Assembly: GCA_002964805.2 (NCBI GenBank)
Contig: PUDQ02000033.1
Coordinates: 1,612,001 to 1,676,000, forward strand
Length of the DNA: 64,000 bases
Direction: 5' to 3'
Source of the DNA: Trametes villosa
Lineage: Eukaryota > Basidiomycota > Agaricomycetes > Polyporales > Polyporaceae
A program made the position numbers and the translations under genes. This document shows, in pieces, positions 23,121 through 33,400 of the stretch (positions are counted from its first letter, which is position 1; each line of letters starts with the position of its first letter). The notes beneath the pieces were generated by a model. It worked only from the letters and a program-made list of their open reading frames with translations, made no database searches and had not been told where the DNA came from.

Positions 23121-24323
23121 TTAGACGAAGCCGCGCCCGCCGCGCTTCGCGTCGATCTTCTTGAACCGCTCCTCCTCCTGGCGCTACAGAGCCCGGCGCG
23201 AGCGCGTTAGCACGTATTCGGACTCATGGGAGCGGACGGGGGGTGGGAGCGGTAGAGGGGGTGGGGGGTAGGGGTGGGAAGAGGAAGGAGAAAACGACGT
23301 ACCCGCTTGATGACACACATCGAGGCCAGGAATAGCAGGACCACGATGGCCATGAACCCGTACATCTGGGGCGCGCACGACGGCGGTCAGTATCTCATCA
23401 TGACGGAGTGCGGGGCGGGGACGAGAATAGCAACCGCTGCTGCGCGCAGGCCGGGGGCGGCGGTCGCCTCCCCACGCCTGCGCGATCGCACGGTTGCGCC
23501 AGATTGGCGCAGGGTACTCACGGTCCTGTGTGCGCGTCGTCAGGTCAGTCAATTTCGATGGCGCGGAGGTGGAGCAAAAGGGGACGCACGTGAAGATGTT
23601 GTTCAGCGTGAAGTCCGTGAACTTCGTGAGCGGCGCGACGCAGCGGTGCGCGTCGGTCTTGTTCGGGTCGGTGAGCGTGTCGACGAACGTCTGGTTCGCG
23701 CAGAACGAGCCGCCGATCTCGACGCTGTCGTTCTGCGTCAGGTAGCCACAGCACGAGAACTGTAGGGGCGCGGGCGTTTCAGCACGCATGTCTCACCGGG
23801 AAGCTGTGCCCCGCCCAGCCACACACAAAGGCGCACTTCGGGGCTCTTCGTCGAGGGTGGTGGGCGGGGTAGCAGGGACGCACCTTGTCCTGGATCTCAA
23901 TGCGCTTGTCGCGCGTGAGGGCGGTGTAGACCGTGAAGTAGTGGGCGCGCTCGCCGAGGGTGAAGAACCAGACGATGGTGCCGGCGACGATGACGACGAG
24001 GGCGTCGACGATGAGCATCCAGTTAAGGAGGACGAAGCCCATGGTGACATGGTTTTTCTGCACGACGGCGCCGACGGAGAGCACGAAAGTCAGGAGGAAG
24101 AAGATGCCCATGATCAACCCGCCTGCAGGAGTAGGTGAGCGTCGCGCAAGCTGATGTGAGGGTGTGGTGAGCACGCACCGGTGAGCATCTCGTTGCTGAG
24201 CGTGAAGTTGAACATGAGGTTGGGCATGCGCCATAGCTCGGAGAAGACGATGAGGATGACACCGGCGACGAGTAGACAGAAGTCCACGAAGGCGAAAGCA
24301 CCCATGAGTCGCTTGGACGGCAT
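23121..24323 (-). CDS. Tetraspanin-family membrane protein
   Basis: Four-helix membrane protein of the fungal tetraspanin type, expected at the plasma membrane or in vesicles. TM1 is AFVDFCLLVAGVILIVF, TM2 is GIFFLLTFVLSVGAVV, TM3 is LLNWMLIVDALVVIVAGTIV and TM4 is GFMAIVVLLFLASMCVI. The large extracellular loop begins FSCCGYLTQNDSVEIGGSFC and contains the diagnostic CCG plus two further cysteines and two N-sequons (NQT, NKT). The tail is basic (RRQEEERFKKIDAKRGGRGF). About 215 aa, normal length. Frame between the loop and TM4 is maintained only by a predicted 4-nt exon at 23522-23525 (GACC on the minus strand) flanked by CACAG and GTGAGT. The start is the first ATG before TM1. Confidence 0.82.
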
Positions 24324-25087
24324 CTTGAACTGCTAGATGAGGTACGGCGAAGGTAGAGACTTTGTACGGGGACGCGTGAGAGGGCGACCAGAATGTCGGA
24401 AAGGATCTGCGCGCACCAGAGCGGGGGGAGTAGCTACGGCCTTGCGAGCAGAGTACGAGTCAACTCGGGAAGTGAATAAGGCGGCCTTGGACACTCGTCT
24501 TCCAGAGAGAGCGGACGCGACAGAGGTGGCTGCAGCACCGAAGAAAGAGGGGGAAGGAGACGTTCTACGCCTGAAGGGAGCGGTCAGCGAAGAACGAAGG
24601 GGAGAAGGAGAAGGGGAGGAGGGGGTGAGGAGGGAGGGACACGGACCTGGCGGGAGTATAAGCTCGGCTCGCGGAGCAGATGCAAGGGACGGGTGGCAGC
24701 GCGACAGCGAAAGACAGACATCCGTCGCCGTCCATAAATGATGGTCGGCCCAAGCCCGTCGCCATGGCCGCGGGTCCCCTTCCAGCCCCGTCGAGGCTTC
24801 CGCAGTCCCTCTCGCACAACACTCGCTATTTCCTGCCGTCCGCACTCCGCTGCCAGCTGCTGCATTCACCGGCCCCTGTGCCCTCGACAGCGCAGGAGCA
24901 CTCGCAGCCACACCCACTCGCCTCAGCCCGCAACCCCGGCCCCGGCGCCTCTCCCACGGCACGGCCCGGCCAGCGCGATCGTCGGCCCCGGCCCACGGTG
25001 ATCTCCCGGCGCCTACGCCGTCACCGCCTGCTGCGCGCCGGCATCGCTCAGTTCTGATCTCACCTCCAGCTCTGCTCCTCTGCACAA
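24324..25087. promoter_or_regulatory. Divergent promoter region, tetraspanin / MET8
   Basis: A 764-bp GC-rich gap lies between divergent starts. A purine-rich tract (GAAGGGGAGAAGGAGAAGGGG, about 24595-24640) lies on the plus strand. A 267-codon minus-strand open frame covers the region and runs into MET8 antisense; it has no recognisable content and is probably a composition artefact. Confidence 0.4.
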
Positions 25088-25918
25088 ATGCCGCCAGACC
25101 TCGCCTCCCTCCGCGGCGGCTCCCTCCTCCTCGCATGGCAGCTCAAGGACAAGCACGTCCTCATCGTCGGCGGCGGTGACGTCGCCTCCGGCCGCATCGA
25201 GTCCGTCCTCGTCGCCGACGCCCGCATCACCCTCGTCGCGCCCCGCGCCGGCCTCCACCCGCTCACGCAGTGGTTCGTCGACCACTCGGACCGCATCACC
25301 TACCATGACCGCCTCTTCGCCGAGCCCGACCTGGACGGCGTCGACCTCGCCCTCACGGCCATCGACGACGTCGACGCGTCGCGCGCGATCTGCGCGCTCT
25401 GCCGCGAGCGCCGCATCCCCGTGAACGTCGCGGACATCCCGCCCTCGTGCGACTTCTACTTCGGCTCGCAGGTCCGCGACGGGCCCCTGCAGGTCATGAT
25501 CTCCACCAACGGCCGCTCCCCGAAGCTCGCGAACATCATCCGCCGCAAGATCGAGGCGTGCATCCCCGAGCACGCGGGCGACGCGATCGAGAAGGTCGGC
25601 ACGCTCCGCTCGAAGCTCAAGGAGCGCGCGCCGGGCGTCGGCGGCGACGTCGGCCGCCGCCGCATGCGCTGGATGGTCGACGTGTGCTCGTCCTGGGACA
25701 TCGACGAGCTCGCGCTGCTCGACGAGGAGATGATGGCGCGCCTGCTCGACGAGGGCTGGGAGAAGAACCAGGTCCCGAAGCTCGAGGAGGTCGGCGGGCA
25801 CGCGAAGAAGGCGGCGAGCCAGCCGGTAGTGCCTGCCTCCCCGCTGCTTCCTACCGCCCTCGGCTTCGTTGCGGGCGCGGCAGCCACGGTGTTCCTCTTG
25901 CTCGCGCGGCGCCGTTAA
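25088..25918 (+). CDS. MET8: Siroheme synthase MET8 (precorrin-2 dehydrogenase / sirohydrochlorin ferrochelatase)
   Basis: Bifunctional enzyme that NAD-dependently oxidises precorrin-2 to sirohydrochlorin and inserts Fe2+ to make siroheme for sulfite and nitrite reductases. A single 276-codon exon, unusual in this intron-rich window. The Rossmann motif KHVLIVGGGDVASGRIESVL lies near residue 25. The catalytic region NVADIPPSCDFYFGSQVRDG has the conserved Asp, followed by LQVMISTNGRSPKLANIIRR, as in the Met8p family. The C-terminal helical domain (RMRWMVDVCSSWDIDELALL) is present. The last 25 residues are odd: a hydrophobic segment LLPTALGFVAGAAATVFLLL followed by ARRR, predicting a tail anchor not expected in a soluble Met8p. 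Confidence 0.92.
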   Translation: MPPDLASLRGGSLLLAWQLKDKHVLIVGGGDVASGRIESVLVADARITLVAPRAGLHPLTQWFVDHSDRITYHDRLFAEPDLDGVDLALTAIDDVDASRAICALCRERRIPVNVADIPPSCDFYFGSQVRDGPLQVMISTNGRSPKLANIIRRKIEACIPEHAGDAIEKVGTLRSKLKERAPGVGGDVGRRRMRWMVDVCSSWDIDELALLDEEMMARLLDEGWEKNQVPKLEEVGGHAKKAASQPVVPASPLLPTALGFVAGAAATVFLLLARRR

Positions 25919-26504
25919 CGACCTTCGCGGCACTCGCAAGACACTGCAAAATACACCAAGTCGGCCGCGTTCCGCGCCGCAGGACATGGAATAGACGATA
26001 GAGCACCCCCGGATCTGGATACCAGCACGTCCGTACTCCGCAATGTACCATACTCGCATTTGCCCCTGCCCCTTCCCCGTCGAGCTTTCAATTCACTGCA
26101 ACCTTGAATGTCTCTTCTAGAAGCTTCGCGTTGCTTCGACGCGGCCGGTGCGGTGCATACGAGCCTCCGCCCGGCGTTCAGTCAGCGGGAGTCAGCGCTG
26201 TGCCGCTGACCTGTGTAGATGAGTGAGCCGCTGTACGTCGACGCGTCGGATGCGAGACGGAGCGGGACAAGTCGAGTCCAAGTTGCGAGCCTCCGACTGG
26301 CGTTTGTGGCACGCGACGCGCGCCGCGAGCGAGAGCTGCATAGCATGACTCAGAGCGCCCGCGGATTAGCGCCCGGTATATAATCCGGCGGCGACGTCGA
26401 CGCTTTCCCCCACATCATCCGTCACTCCCCCGCATTCCCGCCTGCTGCTCTGCCCACCATCACCACCAACGCACAGTTTAGATACTAGAACCTAGACAGA
26501 CACC
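25919..26504. other. Intergenic / MBF1 promoter region
   Basis: A 586-bp gap holds the MET8 3' end and the MBF1 promoter. A clear TATATAA box lies at 26377-26383. The MBF1 leader is pyrimidine-rich (CCCCCACATCATCCGTCACTC region, 26407 onward), typical of strongly expressed fungal genes. Confidence 0.5.
26377..26383 (+). promoter_or_regulatory. TATA box of MBF1
   Basis: TATATAA lies 122 nt before the MBF1 start codon, followed by a C/T-rich stretch likely to contain the transcription start. It is the best TATA box I can see in this window. Confidence 0.6.
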
Positions 26505-27202
26505 ATGAGCACCGATTGGGACAGCAAGCTCGTCATCGGCCAGAAGGCCAAGGCCCCGAAGGTCACCCGCAACACCTCTGATCTGAATGGTGCGCCACAG
26601 CCTCCTTTCTGCTGTGTTGTAATGCGCGTTGCTGATCGTGCTTGAACAGCTGTGCGTATACTTGTGTTGCTTAGGGAGTGCTGGGACACAGACTGATAGG
26701 ATGTGCTGGCGTGTAGGCCCGGAGGGCAGGCGCCGTCGTCGGTACTGACAAGAAGGTCACCGGGGGCTCCAACAAGGCCCACCAGGGTACGCATCTCCGC
26801 CCTTTCACTCCCCCACTAGCCACGCTGACCTTGGGGCGACGCAGGGACGGACCACCAGCGGATAGCGAAGCTGGACCGGGAGAACGAGGTCGCGCCGCCG
26901 CCGAAGATCGCGCCGTCGGTGGGGAAGGCGATCCAGCAGGGGCGCATGGACAAGGGCCTCTCGCAGAAGGACTGCGCGCAGAAGATCAACGAGAAGCCGT
27001 CCATCCTCCAGGACTACGAGGCGGGCAAGGCGATCCCGAACCCGCAGATCCTCGCCAAGCTCGAGCGCGTCCTCGGGATCAAGCTCAGAGGTGCGTCCCT
27101 TTCTCTGGTTTCGTTCCGTCGTGTTGCTTGGAGGGGGCTGATGCGTGTGCTTGTGCAGGGGCGGACATTGGGAAGAAGCTGGAGGGGCCGAAGAAGTCGT
27201 AG
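26505..27202 (+). CDS. MBF1: Multiprotein-bridging factor 1 (transcriptional coactivator)
   Basis: Coactivator that links bZIP-type activators to TBP; it also acts in ribosome collision and frameshift control in yeast. The N-terminal MBF1 domain reads [20 protein letters not shown] ... [16 protein letters not shown]. The C-terminal helix-turn-helix (HTH_3) reads [20 protein letters not shown] and [20 protein letters not shown]. It ends [13 protein letters not shown]. The expected junction [15 protein letters not shown] is recovered only if a 2-nt exon CT (26650-26651) is used between exon 1 (26505-26589) and exon 3 (26717-26786). A 14-nt exon version (26650-26663) also keeps frame but inserts four unusual residues. 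About 150 aa, normal for the family. Confidence 0.9.
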
Positions 27203-28114
27203 ACTGGTCCCTCCGTGCTCGTATGCTACGACTCCCCTCTTCCGTCCACCCTCGCCGCTCCTCATGATCCGTGATCCCTGCTCCTCCGATCCTGTGTCGT
27301 CGCTCTGTGTTTGTAAATTGTAGAGCTCTCGTCGCATCTCCACCTATAATCGCATGCATCTGATCTGTGTACGTCCTCCCGCTGCGTGGCCTGTGCGACT
27401 GTCCGCATGTCCTGGATGGGTAGCCACGGCCCACATCCACATCGGCGCGTTTTGATTTGGTGTGGTTGCGGCCATCAGGTGGACGGGGCTGCGCCGTATT
27501 CCGAGTAAGCCTGGAAGACGCGTTGCATCGTCCAATTTGGACGATGTCGTCCGTGGTGGCGTTATGTACCAGTGTCGGTTCAGACTGGGCATGATGTTTT
27601 CGATGAGCATCACTGATATTGAGCAGTGTCTGCGATCTGCGGATGCGTTGTGGACAATGCATGGCGAGATAGGCGAGTACACATCAAGCATCGCAGTACT
27701 TGCTGCGAGCAATGAATAAGTAACCTCAAACGCGAGGATCCTGCAGTCAATCCACCAGGGAGGATGATGCAATACCCCTCAAACACAACATGATCCTATC
27801 TCGGGAACACCACTCTACCCAAGTGTCGCCGGAGCACCTGTCGAATCTCCGTCCGCGACCGGAGAGGCTGGACGGAAAAGCGGAGCCTGGGAAGCAGGAG
27901 GCACGCTAGAGCCGGCGCAACGAGCTCGAGGACGCGTCGAAAAAGCTCACCGCGGGAGCGTGTGCGGTGCATCGCGTGCTAGAATACAAGAAGTCGCGTC
28001 CCACGCCAGCAAGTACAGATAGTACACCACCACGCCTCGTCGCTAGGAGGCGCGAGCCCCCTCGCGACCGCCGAGTGCCAGGCTCGCACCATATACCATC
28101 GGGGCGGTCTTCGG
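27203..28114. other. Convergent intergenic stretch, MBF1 / gamma-tubulin
   Basis: A 912-bp gap lies between two stop codons. It is less GC-rich than the coding DNA. An 85-codon plus-strand frame (27462-27719) and an antisense 142-codon frame exist but show no recognisable protein content. GATGA and CTGA motifs near 27590-27620 superficially resemble snoRNA boxes but lack a terminal stem (see rejected items). Confidence 0.45.
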
Positions 28115-30186
28115 TCACGCCGCTGCGTCGGGCTCGCCCGCGCCCTGTACGTCGGCGTGTGCAAACGTCGCAGGATGGAGCGTGCGGAGGATCGTCGAGG
28201 ACGAGAGCGGGCGCGCAGTCGCGAGTCAGCGGGGGTGGGAGCAAGGGTGGGAAGGGACGCACGTATGTGATGTAGTCCGCGCTCTCGCACGCTTTGTACT
28301 CTTTGAGCAGCTCTTCGGCGGTCGCGCTGGAGGGGGTGACGGGCGTGAGTGCCAGCGCGTCGCGACGGACATGAGGCGGGTGCCAGGAGCCTGGTAGATG
28401 GATAGGCGTAGGAGAGCCGGGGCTCCGATGGCGATAGGGCCACCGGGGGTGATAGGATGGGAAAGGCGGATGAGGAAGGGGTATGGGGTGTAGGGCGGTA
28501 CGGGGTGTCGGGCTAGAGATAGGATGCGACGTACCGTGCGTCGTCGAACTCTTCGAGCCCGTTCTCGAACATCTTCTCTTTCTTGTACTGCTCGACGAAC
28601 GCGTTGCGCCTCCGCAGGCGGTCGAACTGGTCGATCATCCGCTTGAACAGCTACCAAACCCGCCATGGGTTAGCTCAGCTTCCAGGTAAGTGTTGACAGT
28701 ATACCCACCGAGGCGACACTGGTGTGATTTGCGAGCATGAGCCCGCTAACGCGGTGGTTCGTCTGCACGTAGGGCGACCGCCGCGTGAGCGCGACCTGGA
28801 TCGACGCAGGGCCCCACGGGATGAAGTTGGCGAGCTGTCGCTCCCGGATGCGGAGGAGGGATTGATGGACCTGAAGTCACGAAAGTGGGTGAGCCATACA
28901 ATTACCGAAGTCACAGTGCGAGTGCGCATACATCTGTTGGGTCGACGTCACCCTGGATGATGTTCAAGATGGAGATGTAGCATGCGGTCTTGCTTGGGGA
29001 TGTCGAGACCATGCAGTTCTTGGGCTGTAGGAGACGGCGCATCACATCCAGCACTGTCGTGCGGCGGATCGGTTTCGCCTGCAGCATTGTCAGGACCTAT
29101 TGGTAAACTGGGCTACAGCAGGCGCACCTTGTCGATCTGATCGCTGGTAAATGGTGTGTAGGAAGTCATGAGGAAGTGGCATCTTGGGGTGGGTATGAGT
29201 GAGGCGATAATCCCGACGAGGTCGTTGTTCATATAGCCTGGGTATCGTAGGGTCTGCGTGCTCGCCGCCATTACCGTTGAGACCTACACATTCCACCCGG
29301 GTAAGTATCCCCTGTCAGACGAGCATGACTTCATCGCTCACCAGTTGGTTTGTTTGATCGAAACTCGGTGTCTGGACATGTAGCCTGTCCGCCGAGATAC
29401 GCGTCAGCGCGCCGTTGTCCAGGACAACTACAGAGTCGGCATGGTTCGTGAGCCGCTTCAGCGTGAGCATCGCGTTGTAGGGCTGCACGACGACATCTCC
29501 CTCCTGGTTATTGGGGAAGACAGAGTACGTCTGGATGAGCTTCTTGGGGAACTTGTCATTCAATCGCTCGAGCAGGAAGGACCCCAGGCCCGATCCGGTT
29601 CCGCCTGCTATTGAATGCATGAGCATGAAGCCCTAAAAAGAAGTCAGGGTTAAGCACTGTATAATCATGCAACAGCCTGACCTCTAGTGAATCGCTGCCC
29701 TCGGCTTCTCTGTCCACCATCTCCATGACCTCCTCGTATATCCGCTCTCCCGCGGAGTAGCCTTGAGCCCAGTTGTTTCCCGCACCGCCGCCATCTTTGG
29801 ATACAAAGATGTTCTCTGGGTTGTACAGGTTCGCGTATTGTGATGTTAGGATGCCGTTAATGACCTGCAGAGGTCCCGTCAAGACATGCCCGAGCATTTG
29901 AAGAGACATGCCGCACCCGAGGCTCAAGATCGACGAGAATGGCTCGAGGAATGTAGTGCTCATCGTCCGCCTGGTAGAAGAACACGTCTTTGCGATCGCC
30001 GCCTTCGGTTGCCCACTCCTCGAGGATGCCCTCCTTGTTGATGCCATGCTCAGCACAGAGCCGCTGCCAGTACACGGAACCCACTTGAGACGCCTGTTAG
30101 CGCGTGCAGCCGTGCTGGAGACGGGTGGATGGCGCACTCTGGTTGCCGCACTGGCCCAGCTGGACCGTCACGATCTCACGCGGCAT
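28115..30186 (-). CDS. TUB4: Gamma-tubulin
   Basis: Core of the gamma-tubulin complex that nucleates microtubules at spindle pole bodies. Start [16 protein letters not shown] is diagnostic. GTP-binding tubulin signature [20 protein letters not shown], then [20 protein letters not shown] and [20 protein letters not shown]. The C-terminal half has [60 protein letters not shown] and FEDG-like [12 protein letters not shown]. The last small exon gives [14 protein letters not shown]. About ten or more exons. The length fits the usual 450-470 aa. The N-terminal junction is read as [16 protein letters not shown] using an acceptor after CTCAAG; this residue is uncertain. It is divergent from the nucleoporin gene, sharing 285 bp. 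Confidence 0.95.
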
Positions 30187-30471
30187 GTTGTGCTGTTAAA
30201 GCAGAGACAAAGAAAGAGAAGACTAGGAGTACAACGCGCAGAGAGACGACAAGGACGGTGGCAACAATTGGACGCGAGCGGTACGCGGAGAACAACACGC
30301 AGACTCGAGCACGCGTCGAGAACGCGTATGTCACACGCGTGATTCTGTGACCGAGGCGTGACTTGGCGCTGCAGGCGGAGCCGCGCGCGTCTACGTGCTT
30401 GGGCCACAACTCTTGAGTGAGTCGCGAGCCGCGCTGGGGCTTGTCTTCCTTTCTCTCCCGCTGCATACCCA
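30187..30471. promoter_or_regulatory. Divergent promoter region, gamma-tubulin / nucleoporin
   Basis: A 285-bp gap lies between opposite start codons. It is A/G-rich near the gamma-tubulin side (AAAGAAAGAGAAGA around 30205-30220, which is pyrimidine-rich on the gamma-tubulin strand). No distinct TATA box is seen. Confidence 0.4.
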
Positions 30472-33400
30472 ATGCCCTCCTCGCTGTCGTCTAGGGACTC
30501 TAGGGCTCGTCATGTTGACTCTAGGACCCGTCATGCTCGCCGTCGCTCCCCTCGGGGCCCTGCCCCGATCGCTCGACAGGGCTCTCTCCTCGGCACCCTC
30601 AAAAACATGATTACTGCCCCTCTCTCTTGGTTTTCGTCCCAGCCCGAGTTCGAGGAGGAGCCGGGCAAGCGTAGGCGCAACCCCGATGCTGTGGACCGCG
30701 ACGAAGACGCATATGAGGAGGATCGCCCGAGCGCGAAGCGCAAGAGGGTAGACAGCCCCGAGCCGGCCCCTGCCCCGCAGCCCCCGCGCACGACTCAAGG
30801 CTACCTCGATGTCCCAGAGGGCCTTCTTCCCAGGCAGTCAACCTCCCGGCAGCGCCTCACGGCACCCGCAGGCCACGTTCGCTCGTCGTCCTTCGCGCCT
30901 TCGATCTCGGTCCCCACGATGCAGCACGCCCATCTCGCCCGCCGGACGGCCTCCCCCACTATTAGCGCGTCGTTCTCTCAACCCGCAGCGATCCAGCGCA
31001 CTCAATCCATGGATCCGCCCGCCTATCGCGCCATATCGCTCTCCCGCGATGTCTCGATGGAGGGCGGTCTGGCAGGTTCCGCCCCCCGCGACGTCACCAT
31101 GTCGCCCTCCCGCCGCACTCCATTCCAGCTCAGGCCCAGGCACTCGCTGACCCCTCAGCCGAGCGGGCAGAATTTTGGGCCTAACCCTCAGCAGAAGGGC
31201 AGGGATGGCTCGGAGCCTCCGCCTTTGGCGTCACTGATGTCAAAACCGGTCTTCGTGAGACCGCCACCGCAGCTTCAGCACACTCAGATTGAGCAGCCGA
31301 CTACCACCCTTGGCTCCCTGGCCGAGTCGAAGGGACATACGGTACGTCCGCTTCTCTACTCGTCAAGGAGTGCCCCATGTTTCCGCAAGAAACACAAAGA
31401 ATTTGTTGGAATAGTACGCTATCTGGTGTGAAGCGCTCTCGGACTCTATCGGTCAAGAGCAGCAACGGAGGCCGAGACTCTTCGGAGAACATGGCGAAGA
31501 GCATAATGAAAGTCGCGTGCTTGGAGCATGTTCTCCCGAAGTAAGGCCTTAAAACATGCTGATCACATTCTGACAACATATTGAATACTATCAGCATGTT
31601 CCAATGATGTTTCTTGCGGAAACATTGGGGCCGTATCGCATCGCAGCACAATTATGTCTGTAGGCTCACGGTGTTTCTTTCAGAGCCGGTCGCCTCTGCG
31701 CCAACACAGTAGCTTGTACCTTGGCGGTCGTTCTGGCTCATTTGCTGAGAGCAGCTCTTCTGGTGCGTTGCTACACTCTGCATGAGTTAGGATCAGTACC
31801 TAATGCGTCAACAGCATACATCCCGCCCGTGAATGCCGCAGAGAAGGCGCTGCACGACCTCGATGTGTACAAGACTCCGCTTCTCCCGTCGCGTCTCCGC
31901 GGCTCGCAGACGATTCCCGACATGTTCAAGCCTAAGAAATCGCATGCGCCTGTGCTCATGCGCAACGAACGCGAGCGCAAGCCTCGTCTCGGCACGTCTG
32001 AGAAGCTAAAGGAGGACGAGCAGCCCACTGCTTCTAAGCCGTACGCCGGCCGCGGTGGAATGAAGAAGATGCTGGCGAAGCGCAAGCAGGAAGAGAAGGA
32101 AGAGCGCGAGCGTGAACGCGCCAGTGCCATCGAGACGGACCAGGACGAGGAGGTGGATGGACCGCACAAGCCTGCTCCTAAGTCTGTGGTGGAGGAGACG
32201 CAGCAACAGGCGGCTGCTGCACTGCCTGAGCCCGCGCCTCCGGTGCGCCCCGTCGGAGGTCGGGAACAGTCATCGCTGCGTGTCGGCCGCACTCGCACCT
32301 CGCGCAACCATATCGCACGTCCGGTCTCCTCGAATGCGAGAAACCGATTCTCCGCTGCCTTTGATGAAGATGACGGCGAGGATTCCATGCTGGACGAGGC
32401 TCGCGAGCAAGCTGCTGTCGAGGAGCCCAAGAAGCTGCCAACGCTGTTCGAGAGCCCCAAGGGCTTCACGTTCGCTCCGGCGGTGAGTTATGCGATATTG
32501 TTCATACCGGCCCAGATGAACTCAACAGATGTTGCAGAAAGCGCCCGTTGTGCAGGACGCTGGGAAGGCCAAGGAGCCGCCGATTTCCGCCTTGCCGTTC
32601 TCGCTCACGAAGCCCAACCCTGCATCCTCGGCGCCTCTGGCCTCGCCGTTCTCGTTTGGCGAGTCTTCCAAGGCTGACCGAGTCGCCCCGTCATCCCCTC
32701 CGAAGCAGGAGACCACGTTGGTAGCAGCCGCCCCAGCGACATCGCTCTTCCCTGTTGTGCCGTCCATCTCGCTCATTCCCCCGAGCCCTGTCCCGCCGAA
32801 GCCCGAAGGGTCGACGTCTGTTGGTGCGAGCAGTGCTCCAGCCATTCCGAACTTCTTTGCGAGCTCGTCGATCTTTTCAAAACCCGGCGTGAACATCGCG
32901 CCACCCACCCCGTCGGCGGCCGTCGAGAATAGCGTGACTGAGAATGCCAGCAAGGCCGAGATTGCACCTGCGGCTCCCAGTGCCCCCGCGCCATTCTCAT
33001 TCGGTAACCCCGGCGGATCGTCTCTGTTCGGCGGTAGCCAGCAGGCGGAGGCGCCGAAGGAGGCACCGAAGGAGGAAGCCCCTAAGACCGCCACGCCCTC
33101 GCTGTTTGGGACGGGCAGCTCTTCCACCCCATTCTCGTTTGGTGGAAACAATGCAACGCCGGCGGTGTCGAATACCGCTCTGCCCTCGCTATTCCCGCCG
33201 ACCCCTGCGCCGGCCAAGGACGCCACTGCGCCGCCGACCACAGGTTCGTTCTTCACCAACCCGCCGGGCAGTATTGAAGCGCCGAAGGCGGCGCCAGCTG
33301 TCCCTGCACCGGCTCCTGCTGCTCCAGCGCCCGCGCCCGCCAGCTCACCCTTCTCGTTCGGCGCCCCTTCGAAGCCCGCCGAGGCTCCAGCTCCCTCGAC

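Noticed and set aside
24333..25136. 267-codon minus-strand frame between tetraspanin and MET8
   Set aside because: Low-complexity Arg/Gly/Ser composition, no domain, overlaps the MET8 5' end in antisense; explained by high GC suppressing stop codons.
27590..27625. C/D snoRNA-like GATGA...CTGA motifs downstream of MBF1
   Set aside because: No terminal stem, box spacing wrong, and such short motifs are expected by chance.
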